A stretch of DNA of 47,127 nt, taken from the NCBI GenBank assembly GCA_017560095.1, contig JAFYOU010000049.1:1-47127 (forward strand), given 5' to 3'. The position numbers and the translations under genes were made by a program. Position 1 is the stretch's first letter. Each line of letters begins with the position of its first letter. A model generated the notes under the pieces. The model was not told where the DNA came from, did not search any database, and saw nothing but the letters and a program-made list of their open reading frames with translations. Source of the stretch: Candidatus Gastranaerophilales bacterium (GTDB lineage: Bacteria > Cyanobacteriota > Vampirovibrionia > Gastranaerophilales > Gastranaerophilaceae). Positions 1-7,796 of this stretch are shown here, in pieces.

Positions 1-34
1 GGAGCTAGAGCTCCAGTTCGTTTTCTTTTCAATA

Positions 35-60
35 AAAGCCTAAAGGCTTTGTTCATTTTT
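35..60 (+). terminator. possible weak terminator hairpin
   Basis: A 6-bp stem AAAGCC / GGCTTT closes on a TAAA loop and is followed, after GTTCA, by a run of T. It could end transcription entering from the left edge. The gap between stem and T-run makes this a weak call, and the T-run also belongs to the next inverted repeat. Confidence 0.3.
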
Positions 61-108
61 TCTTCTTTTGTGCTCAAACGCCGCAATCAAAAGAAGAAAA
101 AATAGAAC
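51..108. repeat. long inverted repeat (16-bp perfect core)
   Basis: ATTTTTTCTTCTTTTG at 55-70 is the exact reverse complement of 88-103, with a 17-base loop containing CAAACGCCGCAAT. Outside the core, GTTC (51-54) and GAAC (105-108) extend the pairing after one bulged A. An A/T-rich perfect stem this long is unlikely to be chance. It may be a miniature mobile element or a structured RNA; no target-site duplication is obvious. Confidence 0.6.
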
Positions 109-448
109 CAAAAAAGAAGAAAATAACGGCTTACTTTAATTCTTGGTTTTTACCCATTGCTTCAAAACTTAATTCCTAGTCAAAAGATTCAAAGATTTTG
201 ACATCTTATACAATAATTTTCGTGCTTAATAATCAAATTACGATAGCGTGCAAAATCTTTTCAGCTTTTGCCTTTTTGTGGAATTAAATTTTTCGCTTGT
301 TGCTTTTAACTTTTTCATCGGCGCATGAGAAAAAAGAGAAAAGCTAAAAAGAAGCTTTAGCTTCTTTAGAAATAAAAATAAATTAAAGTAAAAGTATTAA
401 AATAAAACATAGTTGCATTTAAATAAAATGCTATATTTTATACAAACC

Positions 449-477
449 TTGAAAAACCTTTTTGTTAAAGATATAAT
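449..477 (+). promoter_or_regulatory. sigma-70-type promoter of the transporter-porin pair
   Basis: The -35 box TTGAAA (449-454) and a perfect -10 box TATAAT (472-477) are separated by 17 bases. Transcription should start near 484, giving a leader of about 40 bases with the ribosome site AGGAG at 513-517, seven bases before the ATG. Confidence 0.75.
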
Positions 478-523
478 ATTTTTCAGCAAAAACCCATTAA
501 TTAAGATAGTTTAGGAGAAGAAT

Positions 524-1378
524 ATGACTGGTCAACTAGCTGACAACAAAGATTGTGTTAGCCCAAGCGAAGTGGCTTCAAGTATAGCAAAAAGCGTAAT
601 GCCAAAAAAAGTTCGCTATGGACTTTTAAAGATGTTTCTATTAGCAATTGCAGCAGGTGCTTTTGTTGCTTTTGGCGCACATTCTTGTTTAACTGTTATG
701 ACAGGAACAATCGCTGTTTCATGGGGTTTAGCAAAATTAATCGGAGGCATTGTTTTTTCAACTGGTCTTATGATGGTTGTTTTAACTGGAGCTGAATTAT
801 TTACAGGCAACGTTTTAATGACTTTTTCATTATTTGAAAAGAAAATATCTTTACTCGAACTTTTAAAAAGCTGGGTTGTAGTTTATTTTGGAAACTTTGT
901 TGGAGCAATAATAATTGCAGGATTAGTGTTTTTAACAGGCGCATCTCATAATTGCAATGATGCAGTTGGCATAATTACATTATCAACCGCTACAACAAAA
1001 GTAAATTTATCATTTTTGCAAGCATTTACATCTGGCATTTTGTGTAATTGGTTGGTTTGTCTTGCTGTTTGGATGGCAGCGTGCTCAAGAAGAATTATTG
1101 GTAAAATTTTTGCAATATTTTTCCCAATTATGATATTTGTTGCATCAGGCTACGAACACTGTGTAGCTAATATGTTTTTTATCCCAGAAGGTATTTTTAC
1201 AAAAACATTACCAAACATTGTAGCAGCTTCAAATTTAGCTCCCGAAGCATTAGCAAACCTAACTTGGCAAGGTTTTGTTCTTAATAATTTAATTCCTGCT
1301 ACCCTAGGTAACATTATTGGTGTTATAATATTTGTAGTGTTATTGTTCTGGATGGCTTATTTGAAAGAAGAAAAATAG
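524..1378 (+). CDS. formate/nitrite transporter (FNT family)
   Basis: An inner-membrane pentameric channel of the FocA/NirC family, which passes formate, nitrite or similar small anions. The 284 residues match the family length and show about six hydrophobic helices. Family signatures are visible: GAELFTGN at residues 89-96, GILCNWLVCLAVWM near 171-184, and GYEHCVANMF at 209-218, where His212 corresponds to the pore histidine of FocA. The start is set by AGGAG seven bases upstream. Its TAG stop shares one base with the GTG start of the downstream porin gene, so the two are translationally coupled. Substrate cannot be told from sequence; a fermentative life style would favour formate. Confidence 0.93.
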   Translation: MTGQLADNKDCVSPSEVASSIAKSVMPKKVRYGLLKMFLLAIAAGAFVAFGAHSCLTVMTGTIAVSWGLAKLIGGIVFSTGLMMVVLTGAELFTGNVLMTFSLFEKKISLLELLKSWVVVYFGNFVGAIIIAGLVFLTGASHNCNDAVGIITLSTATTKVNLSFLQAFTSGILCNWLVCLAVWMAACSRRIIGKIFAIFFPIMIFVASGYEHCVANMFFIPEGIFTKTLPNIVAASNLAPEALANLTWQGFVLNNLIPATLGNIIGVIIFVVLLFWMAYLKEEK

Positions 1379-2523
1379 TGAAAAAGGCATTTTTTTTAAT
1401 AGTTTTAATATTTTTATCAATAACTCCTCTTCAAGCTCTTGAAGAGGAGTTTAAACCAATTATTTTAGAACCCGAAGAAAGAGCCCAAGAAGAAAAAATT
1501 AGCCCATATACTAAACAAGCCTTAAAAGGAATAATAGAAAAAGAATACGATTTAAATTCTTCCGCCGGTATGTTTAAAGAGCAACTAACAGCCCAATTTA
1601 ATCGCGGAATTATAAAAAACACCACTCTTCATGCGCACATGATTCACACATTAAACGAAACAATAGCAGATGGTGATAAAGATTTTAATTATGATTCATC
1701 ATTGATTAATGTTGGGCTAAGCGGAAAATTTAGAAGCGATAAAGAAAAATATACATTATTATTTGATTTAACTCCTGATATTTTTGAAGATTTTTCGCAT
1801 AGATTTTTACTCGATGCACACATTGAAACAACCAGAATTAAAAATCACACAATTCTTTTTGGTTCCTCTCGTCCCCAAGTTGGCTATGAAGGCGGAAATA
1901 GCGCAAAAACAATTCCGTTTTTAACACGTTCTCAAGCTTCAAGAAACTTTTCTAATGCAAGAAAAACAGGGGTTAAAGCAGATGGTAAATACAAATGGGT
2001 AGACTATGAAATTGGCGGATTTAGCTCTGATATTCGCTATCACGAATTTTTCCCTGGAGTTGAAGGTAATTTATGGGTAGATTTTAAACCCTTGGCAAAC
2101 GTTGAAGAAAAATATGGAAAATTATATGTTGGTGGCGGAATCTCTCATGGAGAAAGAAGTTCAACGGATTTTACAGTAGCTTCAAGCGCTATTCGATACA
2201 ACAAAGAAAAATTTTGGGCAAGAGCCGAATATCAACACGCAGATGGCTCAAATGGCGGTAGTGGATTAACTGATAAAAAAGGATATGGCTATAATTTAAC
2301 TTTAGCCTATAGATTAACCAAAAAACTTGAACTCCTAGCTCGCTTTGATGATTTTGATAAAGATAAATCGATTAAAAATAATAATTCAAGAGAATATACA
2401 GCTGGAATCAATTGGTATATTTTGGGTCAAACTGCAAGAATTATGTTGAATTATATCTTCTGTGAAAATGAAGCTAAATCTGATTCACACAGAATATTAT
2501 TAGGAACACAAATTATTTTATAA
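1378..2523 (+). CDS. outer-membrane porin, phosphate-selective (OprP/OprO)-like
   Basis: A 381-residue predicted beta-barrel. It starts with a signal peptide (MKKAFFLIVLIFLSITPLQA, residues 1-20), then a charged segment to about residue 60, then alternating strands typical of a porin. The C-terminal stretch GINWYILGQTARIMLNY resembles the last strands of the OprP/OprO family, where this region reads G-x-N-W-Y-x...LNY. The start is GTG, using the last G of the upstream TAG stop, so translation depends on the transporter gene. The gene ends exactly where the ATP synthase operon, running the other way, ends (TAA next to TTA), with no terminator. I infer it supplies the outer-membrane passage for the substrate of the coupled channel; selectivity is unknown. 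Confidence 0.75.
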   Translation: MKKAFFLIVLIFLSITPLQALEEEFKPIILEPEERAQEEKISPYTKQALKGIIEKEYDLNSSAGMFKEQLTAQFNRGIIKNTTLHAHMIHTLNETIADGDKDFNYDSSLINVGLSGKFRSDKEKYTLLFDLTPDIFEDFSHRFLLDAHIETTRIKNHTILFGSSRPQVGYEGGNSAKTIPFLTRSQASRNFSNARKTGVKADGKYKWVDYEIGGFSSDIRYHEFFPGVEGNLWVDFKPLANVEEKYGKLYVGGGISHGERSSTDFTVASSAIRYNKEKFWARAEYQHADGSNGGSGLTDKKGYGYNLTLAYRLTKKLELLARFDDFDKDKSIKNNNSREYTAGINWYILGQTARIMLNYIFCENEAKSDSHRILLGTQIIL

Positions 2524-3489
2524 TTATTTTAAAGCACCTGCGCCAGAAATGACTTCCGTTATCTCTTGAGTAATTTTTGCTTGGCGTTCTTTATTATATT
2601 CAATAGTCAAAGATGAAATCATATCTTGAGCATTATTAGTCGCTGCAGACATTGCTGTCATTCGAGACGAAAGCTCAGATGCTTGAGCTTCTAAAAAAGC
2701 TTGATAAATGATATTTGTAACATACATTGGAACAACTGTTGATAAAACCGCATTTAAATTTGGTAAATATTCGCTTAAAGGTTCAATATATTGAGTTTCA
2801 TGAGAAACTTTTAATTCTTTGTCAAGTTCTTCATCTCTAAAATCAGCAATTTCATTATCAATTATAGCCGGTAGCAATTGCCAATTTTGAGTATGACAAG
2901 TCATCATATTTTTATATCTTGTCGTTACAAGTTGAATTTCATCAATTTCGCCCTTGATATAATCATCCGCCAAAGCTGAAGCGACAACATAAGCGCTTGA
3001 AGAATTTAAATCATCTAATATATCAACGTATGTTTTTCTAATTTCAAAATTCAATTGCCTTTGAGCGTTTTTGATTGCAGGAATAGCTTTTTGACCAATC
3101 AGATAAACTTTTACTTGTTTCTCTTCGTTAAGCGCTTTTTTAATCATATTTAAGCTATAGCGAACAACATTAGCACAATATGCACCAGCCAAGCCCTTAT
3201 TTGAGGAAACAATTACAATTCCAACGCTTTTGACTTCTCTTTTTTCTAATAACGCAGAGTAATTTTCAATAGCATTTTTAGTATTTAATTTGTCACATTC
3301 ATTTTTAAAAGTTTCTTTATAAGCCCAAGCAAACATTTTATATAATTCAAGAGTAAATGGGCGAGATGCTTTAACTAAGCTTTCCGCTTTTTTAACTTTT
3401 GCAGCTGCAACCATTTTCATTGCTCTTGTAATTTTTTGAGTATTTTTAATAGAATTTATTCTATCTTTTATGTTTCTTAGGTTTGCCAT
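2524..3489 (-). CDS. atpG: F1F0 ATP synthase gamma subunit
   Basis: The rotating central stalk of F1. The N-terminal helix (LRNIKDRINSIKNTQKITRA) and the C-terminal helix ending YNKERQAKITQEITEVISGA are classic gamma signatures. At 321 residues it is longer than E. coli gamma (287). About 15 extra residues lie around 215-250, where cyanobacterial and chloroplast gamma carry their longer regulatory insertion, so this may be a partial version of it. It is the last gene of the operon, two bases after atpA; no beta or epsilon gene follows. Its stop codon abuts the stop of the convergent porin gene. Confidence 0.97.
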   Translation of the reverse strand: MANLRNIKDRINSIKNTQKITRAMKMVAAAKVKKAESLVKASRPFTLELYKMFAWAYKETFKNECDKLNTKNAIENYSALLEKREVKSVGIVIVSSNKGLAGAYCANVVRYSLNMIKKALNEEKQVKVYLIGQKAIPAIKNAQRQLNFEIRKTYVDILDDLNSSSAYVVASALADDYIKGEIDEIQLVTTRYKNMMTCHTQNWQLLPAIIDNEIADFRDEELDKELKVSHETQYIEPLSEYLPNLNAVLSTVVPMYVTNIIYQAFLEAQASELSSRMTAMSAATNNAQDMISSLTIEYNKERQAKITQEITEVISGAGALK

Positions 3490-3491
3490 AG

Positions 3492-5015
3492 TTACACCTT
3501 AAATATGTTAGTTTTAAAGTTATTAATATGTTTAATTAGCTCTTCTTTATCGGAATCTTCTAATTTAGCGCCAGCATTCAATCTCTCTTCTAAATCAGGA
3601 CAATTAGATGAGAAATATTCAAAGAATTGTTTTTTAAATTCTTGAATATCTTTATTTTCAACATCATTAATATAACCTTCATTTCCGCAGAAAAGAATCG
3701 CAACTTGTTGAGCAACTGAAAGAGGATTATATTGAGGTTGAATCAAAATTTGAGTTAGCTTTTCACCTTTTAAAAGTTGCGCTTTTGTTGCAGCGTCAAG
3801 ATCTGAAGCAAATTGAGCAAACGCAGCTAATTCACGATATTGCGCTAAATCAAGACGTAATTGACCTGCAACTTGTTTAATACCTTTAGTTTGAGCTGCG
3901 CCACCAACACGAGAAACAGAAATACCTGCATTAATCGCTGGTCTTTGACCTGAATTAAATAGATTTGATTCTAAGAATATTTGACCATCAGTGATTGAAA
4001 TTACATTTGTTGGAATATATGCTGAAACGTCGCCCGCTTGAGTTTCGATGATAGGTAGAGCAGTAATTGAACCGGCTCCTCTTTCGTCTGATAATTTACA
4101 AGCACGTTCTAATAAACGAGAGTGTAAGTAGAATACATCCCCTGGATATGCTTCACGCCCTGGTGGGCGTTTTAATAATAATGACATCGCACGATAGGCT
4201 TGAGCGTGTTTAGTTAAGTCATCATAAATAATTAAAACATGTTTTCCATTTTCTAAAAATTCTTCAGCTACAGCACAACCTGCAAAAGGTGCGATGTATT
4301 GAAGCGGAGCTGAATTATCAGCAGTTGCGCTAACGATAATTGAATAATCCATAGCACCTTTTTCTTCTAAAGTTTTTGCAATGTGTGCTACAGTTGAAGT
4401 TTTTTGACCAATTGCAACATAAATACAAATTACATCTTTACCTTTTTGATTGATAATTGTATCAATTGCAATAGCGGTTTTGCCAGTTTGTCTATCTCCG
4501 ATGATAAGTTCACGTTGACCTCTTCCAATTGGAGTTAGGGCATCAATTGCTGTTAGTCCCGTTTGAAGTGGCTCATGAACGGATTTTCTTTCAATTATAC
4601 CAGGAGCAATTCTTTCAATTGGGCGAGTTTTTATTGTTTCAATATCACCTTTTCCATCAATTGGAGTTCCCGTTGGGTCAATAATTCTTCCAATTAAATT
4701 ATCCCCTACAGGAATTGAAGCAATTCTACCAGTTGATTTAACACTCATGCCTTCTTTAATGCCCGTATAATCACCCAAAATTACAACACCAACATTATCT
4801 TCTTCAAGGTTTAAGGTAATTCCAAGAGTCTTATTTTCATCATCAAATTCAACAAGTTCTGATGACATGACATTTTTAAGCCCATAAATACGAGAAATAC
4901 CATCTGAAATTTCAATAACAGAGCCAACGTTTTCCACTTCTAATTTTTGAGAATAATTTTCAATTTTAGATTTAATAATTGCGCTCAGTTCAGAACTATT
5001 AATTGTTGGTGACAT
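3492..5015 (-). CDS. atpA: F1F0 ATP synthase alpha subunit
   Basis: A nucleotide-binding, non-catalytic F1 subunit of 507 residues, the normal length. The Walker A motif GDRQTGKT lies at 173-180, Walker B-type residues are in [13 protein letters not shown], and the arginine finger is in [11 protein letters not shown] near residue 375. It sits between delta and gamma as in cyanobacterial operons. The catalytic beta partner must be encoded elsewhere in the genome. Confidence 0.98.
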   Translation of the reverse strand: MSPTINSSELSAIIKSKIENYSQKLEVENVGSVIEISDGISRIYGLKNVMSSELVEFDDENKTLGITLNLEEDNVGVVILGDYTGIKEGMSVKSTGRIASIPVGDNLIGRIIDPTGTPIDGKGDIETIKTRPIERIAPGIIERKSVHEPLQTGLTAIDALTPIGRGQRELIIGDRQTGKTAIAIDTIINQKGKDVICIYVAIGQKTSTVAHIAKTLEEKGAMDYSIIVSATADNSAPLQYIAPFAGCAVAEEFLENGKHVLIIYDDLTKHAQAYRAMSLLLKRPPGREAYPGDVFYLHSRLLERACKLSDERGAGSITALPIIETQAGDVSAYIPTNVISITDGQIFLESNLFNSGQRPAINAGISVSRVGGAAQTKGIKQVAGQLRLDLAQYRELAAFAQFASDLDAATKAQLLKGEKLTQILIQPQYNPLSVAQQVAILFCGNEGYINDVENKDIQEFKKQFFEYFSSNCPDLEERLNAGAKLEDSDKEELIKHINNFKTNIFKV

Positions 5016-5041
5016 ATATTTTGCCTTTCTTATTATAATTT

Positions 5042-5584
5042 TTAAATATTTTTTCTTAAGTTATTAAATTTTGTTTTTAAACTTAAATCAATTACTTTAT
5101 CTTCAAATTTAATCAACAAACCACCCAAAATATCTTTATCTTCTTCGTAGTTTATAATTACTTCTTTTTGAAGCTTTTCGTTTAATTTCTTTTGCAATCT
5201 TTCTTTTTCGCTACCATCAAGGACAATTGCACTTGTTACATATACTCTTTGCCTATTTTTAACTACATCAACTTCTTGTTTAAAAGCTTCATAAATCGTT
5301 TCAAAAATATTAAATCTATTTTCATCCAATAAAATATTTAAAAAGCTCAAAGTCTTTTCATTAATTTTGCCGTTAAGCACGTCATTTATAGCATCTTTTT
5401 TATCTTTCAAAGACACAATTGGATGAGAAAAGAAATTAACAAAATCAGGGTTATTAAAAATAACTTCCTCTACAAGAGCCAAATCTTCATTTATTTCATC
5501 AATATTATCGACAACACCTTGAGATAGTGCTTGAGCATATCTCTTGGCTGTTTTTATATTTTTTATATCTAGTTTTTTATTCAA
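5042..5584 (-). CDS. atpH: F1F0 ATP synthase delta subunit
   Basis: The peripheral-stalk cap that links F1 alpha to the b subunits (OSCP type); 180 residues, typical. The N-terminal AKRYAQAL and C-terminal [27 protein letters not shown] are family hallmarks. The start codon is TTG: it overlaps the TGA stop of the upstream b gene (TTGA) and has a strong ribosome site AAGGAAG six bases before it. No other in-frame start fits, because AKRYAQAL begins only about 12 residues in. The overlap implies coupling with b, which it binds. Confidence 0.95.
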   Translation of the reverse strand: MNKKLDIKNIKTAKRYAQALSQGVVDNIDEINEDLALVEEVIFNNPDFVNFFSHPIVSLKDKKDAINDVLNGKINEKTLSFLNILLDENRFNIFETIYEAFKQEVDVVKNRQRVYVTSAIVLDGSEKERLQKKLNEKLQKEVIINYEEDKDILGGLLIKFEDKVIDLSLKTKFNNLRKNI

Positions 5585-6084
5585 AATAAACTTCCTTCGA
5601 TTTTATCTAATTCATCAATTGAAGAATTGATTAATTTTTTGTGCATGTCATTATCTAGTTTTTGAATAACTTGGTCTTGCGCCAATTCAATACAAGCTAA
5701 ATAAATTTCATTAGTAGTAATTTTTTTAGCTTTATCCTCTTGTTTTTGAAATATTTTTTCAACACTTTTTTCAATTTCTTCTTTTTGAATTTGCGTTTTT
5801 AACTTTGATCTTTCCCCTAATGCATAAGCATTACTTTTAGCTTGTTCAATTATTTCTTCTTGAAGTTTCGGAGTATTTTTAGCATCTTTTTTTGTTTGTT
5901 TATATTCTTTTAATGCATTAGCCGCACTAGTCGCAGATTTTTCAATATCATTTTTAACATCAATTGCCAATTTTGAAATTACTTCAACAAGACGTGCTTT
6001 TTTAAATATAAAAGCTAATGTTGCAATAACTATTATAAAATTAACGATATTTGTAGCTAATAAATTTTCAAATGTAAATTCCAT
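5581..6084 (-). CDS. atpF: F1F0 ATP synthase b subunit (second b-type subunit)
   Basis: A 167-residue peripheral-stalk subunit: one N-terminal membrane helix (about residues 9-28, ATNIVNFIIVIATLAFIFKK) followed by a long charged helix. It follows another b-type gene, giving a b'/b pair as in cyanobacteria, plastids and alphaproteobacteria, where the stalk is a heterodimer. By position next to delta this is b. Its TGA stop overlaps the delta TTG start. Confidence 0.9.
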   Translation of the reverse strand: MEFTFENLLATNIVNFIIVIATLAFIFKKARLVEVISKLAIDVKNDIEKSATSAANALKEYKQTKKDAKNTPKLQEEIIEQAKSNAYALGERSKLKTQIQKEEIEKSVEKIFQKQEDKAKKITTNEIYLACIELAQDQVIQKLDNDMHKKLINSSIDELDKIEGSLF

Positions 6085-6093
6085 TTTTCTTCT

Positions 6094-6564
6094 CTATATT
6101 TTTAAGTATTGATTAATTTTTTCTTCTTCAAGATTAATTTCAACATCTGTTTTTAAAACTTTTGAAATAATTGAACCAACAATATTTGTTACTTCATTTT
6201 TAATTTCAATTTTTGCCATTTTCGTCTCTTCGTTTAATTCGTTTTGATTTTGTTCTATTTTATCAATTGTCTGAGCTTTAACTTCTTTTAAAATTTCTTC
6301 ACTTTGTTTTTTTGCTGTTTCATTTGTTTCACTCAATATATTTGAGGCTTCTTTTCTTGCTTCACTTAGTAACCTTTCTTTTTCTTCCAATAAGGCTTTT
6401 GATTTTTCTTTTGAATCAAATTCGGTTTTCAAATTTTTTGCATAAAATTTTTCTCTTTCTTCAATTACTTTTGTAATTGGATGAAAAAGTATTGCTTTGA
6501 TTATAAAAAGAAAAATTAAAAAACTTATTACTGCAAATAAAAAAGTTCCATTTATTGCTAACAT
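6094..6564 (-). CDS. atpF': F1F0 ATP synthase b' subunit
   Basis: A 156-residue stalk subunit with one membrane helix (about residues 5-27) containing the conserved FHPITKVIEEREKFY segment at the membrane exit, then a long Glu/Lys-rich coiled coil. Directly after the c-subunit gene, it occupies the b' position of cyanobacterial operons. It pairs with the next gene product (b). A hairpin lies in the gap between it and the c-subunit gene. Confidence 0.9.
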   Translation of the reverse strand: MLAINGTFLFAVISFLIFLFIIKAILFHPITKVIEEREKFYAKNLKTEFDSKEKSKALLEEKERLLSEARKEASNILSETNETAKKQSEEILKEVKAQTIDKIEQNQNELNEETKMAKIEIKNEVTNIVGSIISKVLKTDVEINLEEEKINQYLKI

Positions 6565-6585
6565 TATAACTCCATTTGTTTAATA

Positions 6586-6608
6586 GGGCGCGAGAATGTC
6601 TCGCACCC
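6586..6608 (-). promoter_or_regulatory. intercistronic hairpin between c and b' genes
   Basis: In the operon transcript the sequence forms a 10-bp GC-rich stem (GGGUGCGAGA / UCUCGCGCCC) with a three-base loop. One position is a G-U pair in the operon (minus-strand) RNA but a C-A mismatch in plus-strand RNA, which points to selection on this transcript. There is no T-run, so it is not a simple terminator. Likely roles, from other atp operons, are protecting the upstream c-subunit mRNA or limiting read-through so that c is made in excess. Confidence 0.6.
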
Positions 6609-6620
6609 AATACAAACTTC

Positions 6621-6851
6621 TTAAAGAACAAAACCTATTAAAATTACTACTAATAATGCATAAATCGCACAAGCTTCAATAAGACCAGCGCCAATATAGA
6701 AATATTTTGAAATTTGTCCTTCTACTTCCGGTTGTCTTGCAATCGATTCAATAATTGCTTTTGTGGCCCATCCAAGACCAAGAGCAGGACCAACCACACC
6801 CAAACCGATTGCGATACCCATTGCTAAAAATTTTAATACTGTTAAATCCAT
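6621..6851 (-). CDS. atpE: F1F0 ATP synthase c subunit
   Basis: The proteolipid of the rotor ring: 76 residues, two membrane helices joined by the polar loop ARQPE (38-42). The ion-carrying acid is Glu59 in helix 2. The sodium-binding pattern is not there: the helix-1 Gln position is Leu26 (GLGLGW) and the residue after Glu59 is Ala rather than Ser, so proton coupling is predicted. It has the best ribosome site in the operon (AAAAAGGAG, eight bases before ATG), as expected for the most abundant subunit. Confidence 0.97.
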   Translation of the reverse strand: MDLTVLKFLAMGIAIGLGVVGPALGLGWATKAIIESIARQPEVEGQISKYFYIGAGLIEACAIYALLVVILIGFVL

Positions 6852-6881
6852 CTTTATATCTCCTTTTTCTTTTTATTTCTT

Positions 6882-7679
6882 TTAATGATGTTTTGCAACT
6901 GCACCTTGAATATATGCATTTGCCAATAATGTGAATACCAACGCTTGAACAAACGCTACAAATAACTCAAAAAACATGATTGGTAGCGGCAATAATGAAC
7001 CTAAAAATAAACTTATATTATAAACCCAGGAACCAGGCAATATTCCACCTAATGTATTTTGGCAAAATGCATTAATTGCAGTTGGGTCTAACAATGATGC
7101 AATCAATGTTCCTAGAACCAAAATAAGAATTTCACCAGCTAAAATATTTGCAAAAAGACGAAGTGATAATGTTAAAGGTCTTACTATATCTTCTAGCATA
7201 TTAAAAGGTGTCATAAACCAAATCGGTTGGAAATAATGTTTAAAATAAGAAATTCCCTTAACTCTAATACCTGAAATTATATAATACAATAAAACCGTTA
7301 TAGCTAATGCTGCAGTCACATTAATATCATTTGTTGGAGACGCAAATTCTGCTCCTAATTTATTAATTGAAGGAATAAAGTTTAATAATTTCCAAGGAAT
7401 TTGTCCTATTAAATTGCTTGTTATAATCAACAAAAATAATGTCAATAATAATGGAGTGTGGCGTTTACCTTCATCCCCCATATCTTTTGTTAAACCCGAA
7501 AATATTTTAACTATATTTTCAAAAACAGCTTGCAATTTTGAAGGAACAAGTTTGATTCTTCCAACAGCAACAGCAGCAAATAAAATAATTATTGCCATTA
7601 CTATCCAAAGAGTTATGAGCGTATCCATATGTACGTTCATTCCTAAAACTTCAACTGTCCAATGGTGTCCTATGTGCAT
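6882..7679 (-). CDS. atpB: F1F0 ATP synthase a subunit
   Basis: The stator channel that moves protons to and from the c ring; 265 residues, five to six membrane helices. The essential arginine is Arg174 in LSLRLFANILAGEI (172-185). The C-terminal helix FVAFVQALVFTLLANAYI is conserved. It is the first gene of the operon; I find no atpI-like gene before it, and the start lies 117 bases from the divergent glycosyltransferase gene. I could not identify a strong promoter in that gap for this strand. Confidence 0.97.
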   Translation of the reverse strand: MHIGHHWTVEVLGMNVHMDTLITLWIVMAIIILFAAVAVGRIKLVPSKLQAVFENIVKIFSGLTKDMGDEGKRHTPLLLTLFLLIITSNLIGQIPWKLLNFIPSINKLGAEFASPTNDINVTAALAITVLLYYIISGIRVKGISYFKHYFQPIWFMTPFNMLEDIVRPLTLSLRLFANILAGEILILVLGTLIASLLDPTAINAFCQNTLGGILPGSWVYNISLFLGSLLPLPIMFFELFVAFVQALVFTLLANAYIQGAVAKHH

Positions 7680-7761
7680 ATTTTTACCTATTGTATTCTT
7701 TGTATATCTTAACTTAATTTATGGTTTTCCTTGTAATTCGTTTGGATGAAATATTTTTAAT

Positions 7762-7790
7762 TTGCGAAATTTTAACAAAAAAATTATTAT
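7762..7790 (+). promoter_or_regulatory. promoter predicting a leaderless glycosyltransferase mRNA
   Basis: TTGCGA (7762-7767) and TATTAT (7785-7790) are spaced by 17 bases. The -10 box ends six bases before the ATG at 7797, so the predicted transcription start is at or within a base of the start codon. No Shine-Dalgarno is seen. Confidence 0.5.
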
Positions 7791-7796
7791 TAAATT

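Larger units (their letters stand above)
1..523. other. gene-free region with inverted repeats
   Basis: I see no convincing coding sequence here on either strand. The stretch is AT-rich and holds several hairpins: a small palindrome at 1-14, a stem at 35-50, a long inverted repeat at 51-108, and an 8-bp stem at 348-367 (AAAGAAGC, loop TTTA, GCTTCTTT). The final 75 bases carry the promoter and Shine-Dalgarno of the transporter gene. The rest is unexplained: it could be a decayed gene, a small RNA or a mobile-element remnant. Confidence 0.6.
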
